From: a bacterium
GTDB lineage: Bacteria; Patescibacteria; JAEDAM01; Absconditabacterales; Absconditicoccaceae
Direction of reading: 5' to 3'
DNA: 64,000 bases
Assembly (NCBI GenBank): GCA_017442645.1
Contig: JAFRZH010000013.1
Coordinates: 31,929 to 95,928 of the forward strand
The position numbers were made by a program, and so were the translations under genes. The notes beneath the pieces were generated by a model. It worked only from the letters and a program-made list of their open reading frames with translations, searched no databases and was not told where the DNA came from. Positions 45,637 through 53,298 of this stretch are shown here, one piece after another. Each line of letters opens with the position of its first letter. Position 1 is the first letter of the stretch.

Positions 45637-45879
45637 TTATTCACTAAGTGTTTCATCAACAGCTTCATCAACAGCTTTTTCAATTTCTTCATCACTCATA
45701 TTAGCAATAGCTTCTTTTTCTTCATCTGTTAAATTTTGCATAGCTTCTTCTACTCCTTCATTAACAGCTTGTTCAATTTCTTTATCTGTTAATTCTGGTT
45801 CTTTAGTGTTATTGCATCCTGTTAAGAAAACAAAACTTCCAGTTAAAAGCATCATAGCAAAAATAGAAAATTTTTTCAT
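45637..45879 (-). CDS. Small acidic lipoprotein
   Basis: An 80-aa protein with a classic lipoprotein signal peptide: MKKFSIFAMMLLTG, then the lipobox LTGC. After lipidation and cleavage the mature 57 residues are strongly acidic and repetitive, with EEKEAIANMSDEEIEKAVDE-like units forming amphipathic helices. The ATG at 45879 was chosen because it starts the signal peptide; the frame is open further upstream. No TGA codon. Its role at the outer face of the membrane is unknown. Confidence 0.8.
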   Translation of the reverse strand: MKKFSIFAMMLLTGSFVFLTGCNNTKEPELTDKEIEQAVNEGVEEAMQNLTDEEKEAIANMSDEEIEKAVDEAVDETLSE

Positions 45880-46038
45880 CTTTTTGTCTTTATAGAAATA
45901 AAATAACTTCGTTACAAAGGTAACTCCACAAAATAAATATAAAAATGTATATCGAAAAATCAAGTAAAATATGAAAAATCTCTTGATAAAAAGGAAATAA
46001 TTGATTATAACAAGAAAATTATTTAATAAAAGATAAAA

Positions 46039-46818
46039 ATGAATAAACATCTTTCAAAATATCTCCAACTCACAGAAGAAGAAATAGAACTATTGAAAAA
46101 CCAAAAAGACCAACCTGCTTTTTTGGAACATTTGCTCAAAAAACTTGATGAACATATCTCAAAAGGAGGGAAAATTCTTCTCATTACACTAACAAAAAAA
46201 TCAAGCGAAGAAGTAACAAATTTTCTGATTTCGAAAGGATATAAAGCTTTCTATCTCCATAGTGAAATTGAGACCATGGAAAGATGGGAGATTATCAAAA
46301 AATTAAAAAAAGGAGTCATTGATATTATTGTGGGAGTCAATCTTCTCCGTGAAGGAATTGATCTTCCAGAAGTAAGTTTAATTGCAGTGCTTGATGCAGA
46401 TAAAGAGGGATTTTTGAGATCAACAACTTCTCTGATTCAGATTATTGGTCGTGCTGCCAGAAATCCTAACAGTGAAGTGATTCTTTATGCTGATGTCCTT
46501 ACGGAATCCTTATTAAAATCACTTTTTGAAACCTATCGTCGCCGTGAAATTCAGCAAAAATTCAATCAAGAACATCATATTACTCCAAAAGCCGCAACTT
46601 CTAACGTGAAAGATCTAGAAATTGTTAAAACTGATGATGAATTACAGCAATTTTCATTGACGAAAACAAAAGGAAAAAAACTTAAAAGAATGACAAAAGC
46701 AGAAAAAAATCTGATTGTAAAGGATTTAAAAAAGCAACTTGATAGCGCAATTGCTGAACGAAGATTTGAAGATGCTGCAGTGATTCGTGATCAAATCAAA
46801 GAAATTGAAGGGGAGTAG
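46039..46818 (+). CDS. UvrB C-terminal-half protein (helicase domain 2 plus UVR motif)
   Basis: A 259-aa protein matching only the C-terminal part of the excision-repair helicase UvrB: KILLITLTKKSSEEVTNFL, LHSEIETMERWEIIKKL, VGVNLLREGIDLPEVSLIA (motif V) and QIIGRAARN (motif VI), then a C-terminal UVR motif (KQLDSAIAERRFEDAAVIRD). Walker A, Walker B and the beta-hairpin for damage binding are missing, so it cannot hydrolyse ATP alone. It starts cleanly at an ATG with a short own N-terminus and no broken remnant upstream. It may be half of a split UvrB or a UvrC/UvrA-interacting paralog. No TGA codon. Confidence 0.85.
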   Translation: MNKHLSKYLQLTEEEIELLKNQKDQPAFLEHLLKKLDEHISKGGKILLITLTKKSSEEVTNFLISKGYKAFYLHSEIETMERWEIIKKLKKGVIDIIVGVNLLREGIDLPEVSLIAVLDADKEGFLRSTTSLIQIIGRAARNPNSEVILYADVLTESLLKSLFETYRRREIQQKFNQEHHITPKAATSNVKDLEIVKTDDELQQFSLTKTKGKKLKRMTKAEKNLIVKDLKKQLDSAIAERRFEDAAVIRDQIKEIEGE

Positions 46819-46875
46819 AAATATTCCTTTTTTTAATACTAAGAAAAAGTTTAAAATGTTAAAAAAATTCTCTTT

Positions 46876-47069
46876 TTCATAGAAAGAGTGAAATTTATAG
46901 ATTCATAGAATTAGTGAATTTTTAACAATTTTTGGTATAAAATGTTAAAAACTTGTAAATAATTCACAGATTTAGTGAAAAGGTGAATTTTTGATTTTCT
47001 TAAGTTTTATAGATATAATATAATTGTTCACTAGTAAAGTGAATTTTATATTTTCATAGAAAGAGTGAA
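46876..47069 (+). promoter_or_regulatory. Array of five 17-bp palindromic operators
   Basis: Five copies of TTCAYAGNNNNAGTGAA-like sites lie at 46876-46892, 46902-46918, 46963-46979, 47027-47043 and 47053-47069. Copy 4 is the best palindrome (TTCACTAGTAAAGTGAA); copies 1 and 5 are identical. An extra half-site GGTGAA is at 46982. They flank and overlap the promoter of the HigA-like gene; the last ends four bases before its ATG. Autorepression is inferred. Confidence 0.8.
46991..47019 (+). promoter_or_regulatory. Sigma-70-type promoter of the HigA-like gene
   Basis: TTGATT (46991-46996), exactly 17 bases, then TATAAT (47014-47019). Operators 3 and 4 lie on either side, so a bound repressor would block polymerase. 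Confidence 0.75.
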
Positions 47070-47073
47070 TTTT

Positions 47074-47400
47074 ATGGAACATCCTTGAGTTGAATTAAAA
47101 AAGTGTTTAAAAGAAAAAGGAGAAACTCAAAAAAGTTTTTCACTTTTGATATGAAAAAAAACAAGTGAATTAAATGAATTAATAAAAGGGAAAAGAAATA
47201 TAACCATTCAATGGGATTTTCTTTTATATAAATTTCTATGAACTTCAAAAGGATATCGAATGAAAAAACAGATGTTATTTGATTATCGAAAATTTATTCA
47301 AGAGCTTCCAGAAGAAGAAAAAAAACAAGAAATAGAAAGAATAAAAAGAAGAAAAAAAGGAAGAAAAGAACAAAAAAGAAAAATTTTTAAAGGTTTTTAA
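47074..47400 (+). CDS. HigA/VapI-type XRE-family repressor
   Basis: A 108-aa DNA-binding protein. EHPGVELKKCLKEKGETQKS, then LIGKKTSELNELIKGKRNIT match the helix-turn-helix of HigA/VapI antitoxins (HPG start, KGKR after the recognition helix). The C-terminal third is highly basic and coiled. No higB-like toxin gene is next to it on either side, so it is an orphan antitoxin-type regulator or a plain repressor. The five operators upstream are its probable sites. TGA-Gly codons occur at HPGV and LIGK. Confidence 0.8.
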
Positions 47401-47402
47401 AA

Positions 47403-47436
47403 CAAAAAAGCCCGACTAACTGTCGAGTTTTTTTAC
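47403..47436. terminator. Bidirectional intrinsic terminator
   Basis: A stem around CCGAC/GTCGAG with one mismatch, extended by A and T runs on either side, lies between the convergent HigA-like and rdgB genes. It can serve both. Confidence 0.65.
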
Positions 47437-47449
47437 AAATAAAATCTCC

Positions 47450-48061
47450 CTACTTCTTTTCCAAATACTCCTTCTCTAATTGTAATAACTTCTCAAAAGC
47501 TCTCTTTCTATCAGAAACAGGAATCCATTCTTCAATTTCTACTTCTCATAATCCTTTTTGTAAATCATCAGAAAAGAAAATACAATGATATCCATATTTA
47601 TTATCGACAATTCCTTCCTCTTTTTCCAACACTTTCCCAAAAGATTTTCCTTCAGCGACTAAGTAATCTCCATTTGGGAAAAGTTCCACTAAACAACAAT
47701 ACATATAAGCATTTCTCTTTTCTATTCCTTGCATTTCTTGGAGAACTTTTGCTCTGTTGTGATCGTAATTATGGTCTCAAGCATATCTTGCACTTGCAAG
47801 TCCAGGTTTTCCTCCTAAAGCATCAACACAGAATCCACTGTCATCTCCAATAACACTATATTCTTTTCCTTGTGCTTTTAAAAAATCTTGTACGGCTTGT
47901 GCTTTAATCATCGCATTTTCTTGAAATGTGGTTCCATTTTCGACAATTTCTCTATCAAAATGAATATCTTTTAAAGACAAAACTTCATCATGAGGAAACA
48001 AATTTTTCATCATTTCGATTTTACTTGCATTTCCTGTTGCATAAATAATCGTACGAGACAT
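47450..48061 (-). CDS. rdgB: dITP/XTP pyrophosphatase (RdgB/HAM1)
   Basis: A 203-aa house-cleaning enzyme that hydrolyses non-canonical purine NTPs. IIYATGNASKIEMMK is the family's (S/T)xNxxK start. FQENAMIKAQAV, GDDSGFCVDALGGKPGLASARYAG (last Gly is TGA) and YGYHCIFF follow as expected. Usually the last motif is GYDPIF; here it is GYHCIF, a small change near the active site. Start ATG 48061 fits the family. It lies 30 bases after alaS on the same strand. Confidence 0.92.
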
Positions 48062-48091
48062 TTTTTCGATTCAAACATAAATGATTAACTT

Positions 48092-49669
48092 TTACTTCAC
48101 TAAATGAAGACTTACTCCAGCAAACGTTTGTACATCTTTGATTTCGACTTCTTCTCCAGAATCCAAAATCACTTTTCCAAAATCTCCTTTTTGACCTCCC
48201 ATTTCTGCATAAAATGGAGTTTTATCGAAAATCAAGACTCTCTGTCCATCGACATCAAAATCTTTCAATAATTTAGCATCAGAAGTTTCAACTTCATCAT
48301 ATCCGATAAATTGTGTTTGAGGAATTCCTTCCAAATATTTTGACCAATCCGTTCCTTTTTTGAACATCTCTTTTGTTGCATTTCTTGATCTTTCTTTCGC
48401 TTCTTTTACTTGTTTTTCGTATCCCGCTTGATCGATCGCCATTTTTTCTTCTTCTGCGATTTCTTGAGTAAGTTCCAAAGGGAATCCATAAGTATCATAA
48501 AGTTTGAAAACTTCTCCTCAAGGGATCAGATTTTTATTTTCTTTTTTCAATTTCTCGATCAAATCCTTCAAAAGAGTCATTCCATTTTGGATGGTTTTCG
48601 TGAAAAGTTTTACTTCGTCCATCAAAACTCTGATAATCTCCTTTTCGTTAAAATTTCTGAGTCCTTCAAAAGATTTTAATAAAAGAGCAAAAAAAGTCTG
48701 ATATTCCTCAAAGGTAAAATTTTTCAAAAGGTACATCGTATAAACCATTCTCCTGATAATCATTCTGAGAACATATCCTGCTCCTACATTACAAGGGATC
48801 AATCCATCATTGATGAGCATAAAAGAAGTTCTACTATGATCAGCAATAATTCTAAATCTTCTTCCTTGTTCTTCATAGTTTTTTCCTGTTTGCTCCGTAA
48901 TTACTTTCATCGCAGGGACGAAGCAATCCGTTTCATATACCGTATCCACCTCTTGTAAAACCTTACAAATTCTTTCAAATCCCATTCAAGTATCTACATT
49001 CTGTTTTTTGAGTTTTGAGAGAGTTCACTTATCATCTCTATAGAATTCCATGAAAACATTGTTCCAAATTTCCATCCAATGATCTTCATCCGTTCCAACA
49101 TTGCTTCCTTCAGGAGGAAATTCACTTTCTCCGACTCGGTAAAAAATCTCCGTATCAGGTCCACAAGGTCCTACAGGTCCAGGAGATCGCCAGTTATCAG
49201 AAAGATAAGAAATTCTCTCCTCTGGAATTCCTGCTTCTTGCCAATATCCAGAAGTCTCTTCATCTTTTGGAGCAAATTCATTTCCTGCAAAAACCGTTAC
49301 GGCTAATTTTCTTGGATCAAGCTCAAGATATTTTGTTAAAAATTCCCAACTTCGACTTACTGCCTCTTTTTTGAAATAATCTCCCAAAGACCAGTTTCCC
49401 ATCATTTCGAAAAATGTGAGATGAGAACGATCTCCTACTTCTGCAATATCTACGGTACGAACACATTTTTGGATATCAAAAAGTCTTTGCCCCATAGGGT
49501 GTTCTTTCCCCATAAGATAAGGAATAAGCGGTTGCATTCCTGCGACATTGAAAAGAGCAGTTGAATCTTTATCTGCAATTAAAGAAACTTCAGGAAGTTC
49601 CTTATGATTTTGTTTAATTCGGAAGTTTTTTCGGAGTTTTCTCACTTCTTGAGAGGTAAAATGTTTCAT
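48092..49669 (-). CDS. alaS: Alanyl-tRNA synthetase lacking editing and C-terminal domains
   Basis: A 525-aa protein matching the N-terminal 60% of bacterial AlaRS (usually about 870 aa). The aminoacylation core is complete: SQEVRKLRKNFRIK, DKDSTALFNVAGMQP, GDRSHLTFFEMMGNWSLGDYF and PVGPCGPDTEI. The tRNA-recognition helices follow, then the TPFYAEMGGQKGD segment that opens the editing region. It stops just before the HSATHLLH-type zinc editing core. Only 30 bases separate it from rdgB, so no remainder is hidden downstream. ATG 49669 was chosen over a TTG three codons upstream. Two TGA-Gly codons. Mischarged tRNA would need a separate AlaX or no correction. Confidence 0.9.
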
Positions 49670-49825
49670 TCTACACAATAATAATTAAAGAAATATTTTA
49701 TTCTTTATAGTTATCTGTTTTTTTTATTCAACAGAGAAAGAAAAAAATCTGACTATCCGATCAAGAATCTACTTAAAATAGAAGATTAGGATTTTTTTAA
49801 TCTGTTGTATTTTCTTATTAATTTT

Positions 49826-50224
49826 TTAAACAAGATGCAACTTTTTGATGAGTTTATCTGCGTTTTTATAAGCGAGAGAATGAAATCCATAACGATTTCC
49901 GATATCTTCTAATCTTTCTTGTGTGTTAACTCTTTTTCAGTTTTGTAAAACTTGTAAATCTGCGATATTTAGGAGATTAAGTTCTTGAGAAGAATATTCA
50001 ATATCAATCTTCCCGTGATAATAAACTTCTTTTCGGTAGTGATAGTCAGATTTTTCTAAGATGTTTCCTTATTCTTCTGCATGATTTATGGTATATCAAA
50101 ATTCTTTTCCAATGTCATGGAGATATCAAAGAAGAAACATTGCATCCGCATAATTTTTATCTCAGGTTTTTTCTAAAGCGATTTGTTGCATGATTTTTGC
50201 AACAGTAAGAGAATGCTGATTCAT
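49826..50224 (-). pseudogene. HD-domain phosphohydrolase gene with a premature TAA
   Basis: From ATG 50224 the frame reads 51 residues with YLHDIGKEFGY and a following NHAEE, the pattern of an HD-type phosphohydrolase. It then meets TAA at 50069-50071 and continues in the same frame for about 80 plausible residues to TAA 49826. A one-base change in a GAA or GGA codon would explain it. TAA is a true stop elsewhere here, so this is a decayed gene or a sequencing error. It lies 25 bases after an ABC ATPase gene, probably in the same unit. Confidence 0.7.
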
Positions 50225-50249
50225 TTTAAAAAGAAAAAATAAATGAGAG

Positions 50250-51065
50250 TTATCCTCTTCTTTTCGCTTGAAGACGAGCCCTTTTCCCGTCGATTTCAGA
50301 AATTAATTCTTCACGAAGACTATTCCCCGTGATAGCAAGGAAAACTTCGTCCATGGTATCTTTCCCCGTTTGTTTCTTCAAATCTTCAACCGTTCCAATT
50401 GCTTGAATCTTCCCTTGATCAATGATCGCAACTCTGTCCGCAATTTTTTCCACTTCATCCATATAATGCGTGGTAATGAAAATGGTTAAGCCTTGTTCTT
50501 GATTAATTTTTTTCAAATGTTCTCGAATGTGATTTCTACTCTGAGGATCGAGTCCAACCGTTGGTTCATCGAGGAAAAGAATTTTCGGATGATGAAGGAG
50601 TCCTTTTGCGATTTCCAATCTTCTTTTCATTCCTCAGGAAAACTGTTTAATCAATCTGTCCTTAAATTCCCACAGCTCGACAAATTTCATCAGACTTTTG
50701 ATCTCTTTTTCTAAAGTCTTTGTAGGAAGATGATATAAAGTTGCATGAAAATACATGTTCTCCCAAGCGGTCAATTCATCATCGAGCGCACAGTCTTGAA
50801 AGACAATTCCAAAGGTTTTCCTAATTTCATCTTGCTTTTCGATAGGGATTCCGTCGATTTTTACTTCTCCAGTAGTTTTATTCAGCATGGTAGTGAGAAT
50901 ATTGATTGTAGTGGATTTCCCCGCTCCATTAGGTCAAAGAAACGCAAAAATCTCTCCTTTTTTTACCTCAAAAGAAAGATCTTTTACTGCTTCAAAATCT
51001 CCGTATTTTTTGATAAGGTGATTGATTTCGATGATAGGATAAATTTCTTGATTTTTTGTTTTCAT
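50250..51065 (-). CDS. ABC transporter ATPase (DrrA-type)
   Basis: A 271-aa ATP-binding subunit. GPNGAGKSTT is Walker A (its first Gly is TGA), QFSGGMKRRLEIAKGLLH the signature, ILFLDEPTVGLD Walker B and D-loop, and FITTHYMDEVEKIADR the H-loop in the form typical of daunorubicin/ABC-2-type exporters. A membrane permease partner should exist but is not adjacent: upstream is the riboswitch-controlled GNAT gene and downstream the broken HD gene. The permease must lie elsewhere, or the unit has been broken up. Confidence 0.88.
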
Positions 51066-51152
51066 AATTCTGATGAAAAGTAAATTATCTTAAGTATAGA
51101 TAATTTCTTTTATTTTGCAAAAGATCTATTGATAACAGATAAATTGAATACT

Positions 51153-51896
51153 TTAATCAGGGTCTTTTACAAAAGTAATGAAACCTGATTGAGTATTATA
51201 ATAAATCCCCTGATATCATTGTTGTAAAAGATTATCGATCTTAGAAAAATCTAAATAATTTACAACTTGCACGGATTGGGTACCTAATGATTGCTCAGTA
51301 ATGCGGCGATACATTAAGGCAATAGCACCTCCATCTTCAGGATCAATTCCTGTTCCATACATATGAAACCCATTTTTAAAATAAGGAGAAAAGTTTTTGA
51401 TGTTATGACGATCAACGATAGAAGCGGCAAGAGTGCATCAAATCTCTTTTGCTAATGTAATTCTCCATTGAACCATTTGTTTATTTAAACCTTGTCCTCT
51501 GTATTCTGGAAGCACAGAATCTGATCAAAATACGGCAATTTTAGTTTGAGGGTTGTTTTCAAAAAAATTACAAGAACTACACGGAACCTCTGCATCAAAA
51601 GATTCTTTATCATTACAAAGAATAATATTGGACATTCAGATAAGTTTATTTTTATCAAAAATTCAAAGATATTGATCTCATTTTTGAAAAGATTTTTCAT
51701 AATAATCTCTCTTATGATGATGAATATATGTTTGTTCATTGTCCGCTAATGTAGAATAGATTTTTTGGGAAAAATCTTCCATTAGGGTAATATGTTCCGG
51801 TGAAAGATTACGAATTAATAATCCATATTCATTTTGTTTGAATTCTATAAATTTTCTTAATTCTCTTAATCCTCATCATTGTAATCAAGATTCCAT
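51153..51896 (-). CDS. GNAT-family N-acetyltransferase under a lysine-riboswitch-like leader
   Basis: A 247-aa protein. The GNAT acetyl-CoA-binding motif A is VLPEYRGQGLNKQMVQWRI (about 125-143), preceded by the FDKNKLIGMSNI strand and followed by DRHNIKNFSPYFKNGF, the usual motif B helix. A CxxC pair (VPCSSCNFF) sits in an insertion. N-terminal 30 residues are Gly-rich with TGA codons. Substrate is not evident from sequence, but the leader RNA suggests it is linked to lysine. Candidates are lysine or a lysine-derived amine as acceptor. The start ATG 51896 lies 36 bases after the leader's terminator. Confidence 0.8.
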
Positions 51897-51931
51897 TTTT
51901 CTTTTTTTAAATAAAACTCCAATATCAAGAA

Positions 51932-52149
51932 AATAAAAAACACCATTAAGGGTGCTCTAATTAATAATTCACTTTTCTTTTAAAATTACGAATTATAGCA
52001 CCTCTACTTTTCAGTAGGAGTATCATAAGTATTTCCTATGATCCCACGAGTTCTTTATGCCTAAAGAATCGTTCGGCGATGACTACCTTTCTTTTTGCTT
52101 CATTTGATGCCTCATCAACAAAATACTTATTTACATCGCTGCCTCTATA
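51932..52149 (-). promoter_or_regulatory. Lysine riboswitch (L-box)-like leader with terminator platform
   Basis: Minus-strand RNA of about 215 bases with a multi-helix aptamer closed by UAUAG (52145-52149 side) and CUAUA (51994-51998). L-box marks in order: AGAGGC after the closing strand, AAGUA, GAAAGG (52086-52091), UCGCCGAA (52072-52079), a UUCUUUA-GGCA-UAAAGAA hairpin (52051-52068), an AUCAUA/UAUGAU hairpin (52022-52042), and CUACUGAAAAGUAGAGG (52001-52017). Then GGUGCU can pair with AGCACC downstream (antiterminator), which competes with a terminator GCACC-loop-GGUG plus U run (51932-51956). This is the on/off design of lysine riboswitches. Confidence 0.7.
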
Positions 52150-52165
52150 TAGATATTGTATGGAC

Positions 52166-52193
52166 AATATAAAGAAAAAGATAAAAAAAACAA
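52166..52193 (-). promoter_or_regulatory. Promoter for the riboswitch/GNAT transcript
   Basis: On the minus strand TTGTTT, a 16-base spacer and TATATT; transcription would begin about 10 bases before the aptamer. Between here and tRNA-Leu (52194-52263) I see only A/T-rich sequence. Confidence 0.5.
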
Positions 52194-52263
52194 GTGAATT
52201 ACAAAAAATGGAGAAAATAAAAAAACTGTTTTTTAAAAACAATTTCAAAAAAGTACTCTTACT

Positions 52264-52347
52264 TACCAGGGATGGGACTCGAACCCACACAGCCGTGAAG
52301 CCACCAGATTTTGAGTCTAGCATGTCTACCAATTTCATCACCCTGGC
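52264..52347 (-). tRNA. tRNA-Leu (anticodon CAA)
   Basis: An 84-base class II tRNA. Acceptor arms GCCAGGG and CCCTGGT pair (with G-U at the end). The anticodon loop is CTCAAAA, giving CAA for UUG codons. There is a long variable arm, and the T-arm has GGGTTCGAGTCCC. The CCA end is not encoded. Confidence 0.93.
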
Positions 52348-52433
52348 ATCAAATAATGTATATTTTTTCTCATTACAAAATCAAGGAAATTTCAAAAAAA
52401 TACTTTGATGTTTCTTTTATTGTGTTGTTATTA

Positions 52434-52463
52434 ATAAAAAAAGACAGGAAAATCCTGTCTTTT
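52434..52463 (-). terminator. Intrinsic terminator of rplI
   Basis: A perfect 10-bp stem (AAAGACAGGA/TCCTGTCTTT) begins at the rplI stop codon and is followed on the minus strand by a U run. Confidence 0.85.
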
Positions 52464-53088
52464 ATTTGTATTTTTCCTTGAGTTTTGCAATTTTTTCAGC
52501 TTTTTCTTGAGCTTTCTTAGCTTCTCTCTCTGCTTTAATTTGTTCCTTTGTTTTTACTTCTTTTACTTCAGTTTCTTCAGCTTTTTCTTCTTTTTTAACT
52601 TCTTTTGGATCAATTTCTGCTTTAATTTTTACCAAAATTTCTTTTTTAAGATCATTGTAAGCGAAAGTAACAAGATGATTTCCCACTTCAGACAATTTCT
52701 TTTTGAGTTTGAAAAGATGTGGTTCTACTTCAATTTGGTAAATTTCTTTAATTTTTTCTACAATATCGTGTTCGTCAACTTTCGCATAAAGAGTATTGTC
52801 TTTATTGGCTTTTCTTACGATTTCAATTCCTTCGTCAGCCGTGATTTTTGTGAATAATTCATCTAAAGATTGAGCTTTTTTGCTTCTTGCAACAGCTGCA
52901 GCTTCCATTTTTTGTTTGTAATTATTTTTGGCAGCTTTATCAGCAAATACAGCAATTCCTTGAGGTAAAAGGACATTTCTTGCGAAAATTGGTTTTACTC
53001 TCACGATTTCATATTTTTCTCCAAGATATCTGTCATTTTGAAGAAGAATCACTTCAATCGTTCTATTTTTTGATGTTCTCTTTGGCAT
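52462..53088 (-). CDS. rplI: Ribosomal protein L9 with a basic/acidic C-terminal extension
   Basis: A 208-aa L9; the usual length is about 150. IEVILLQNDRYLGEKYEIVRV and VKPIFARNVLLPQGIAV are the N-terminal RNA-binding signature. The central helix and C-terminal domain follow to about residue 150. The last 50 residues are a Lys/Glu/Ala-rich, alpha-helical tail (EEKAEETEVKEV ... KAEREAKKAQEKAEK) not found in standard L9. No TGA codon occurs, as in thrS. The gene stands alone between tRNA-Leu and the PBP gene, with its own terminator overlapping the stop. Confidence 0.92.
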   Translation of the reverse strand: MPKRTSKNRTIEVILLQNDRYLGEKYEIVRVKPIFARNVLLPQGIAVFADKAAKNNYKQKMEAAAVARSKKAQSLDELFTKITADEGIEIVRKANKDNTLYAKVDEHDIVEKIKEIYQIEVEPHLFKLKKKLSEVGNHLVTFAYNDLKKEILVKIKAEIDPKEVKKEEKAEETEVKEVKTKEQIKAEREAKKAQEKAEKIAKLKEKYK

Positions 53089-53298
53089 CGTTTCTAAAAA
53101 AAGAAAATAAAATTCTGATTCTTTATAAAGTTTGGGAATTAAATTTCAAGAGGAATTTTAACTTTCAAGGTTTTAAGAGAAAATATGATGAAAAACTCCG
53201 ATTTTTATCTTTTTTGTAAAATGTCAAGTTTTATTTGTTATTGCTTTTTATATGGTATTCTATATAACAAATTATGTTTTAATCTTAAATAAAGAAAA

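Noticed and set aside
51932..52149. T-box leader as an explanation for the structured RNA
   Set aside because: The antiterminator lacks the UGGN bulge and the AGGGUGGNACCGCG element, and no stem I specifier loop was found. The L-box landmarks fit better.
52036..52341. A 101-codon open frame on the minus strand through tRNA-Leu and the leader RNA
   Set aside because: It passes through a clear tRNA and a structured riboswitch-like RNA, and its codons are unlike those of neighbouring genes. It is an accidental frame.
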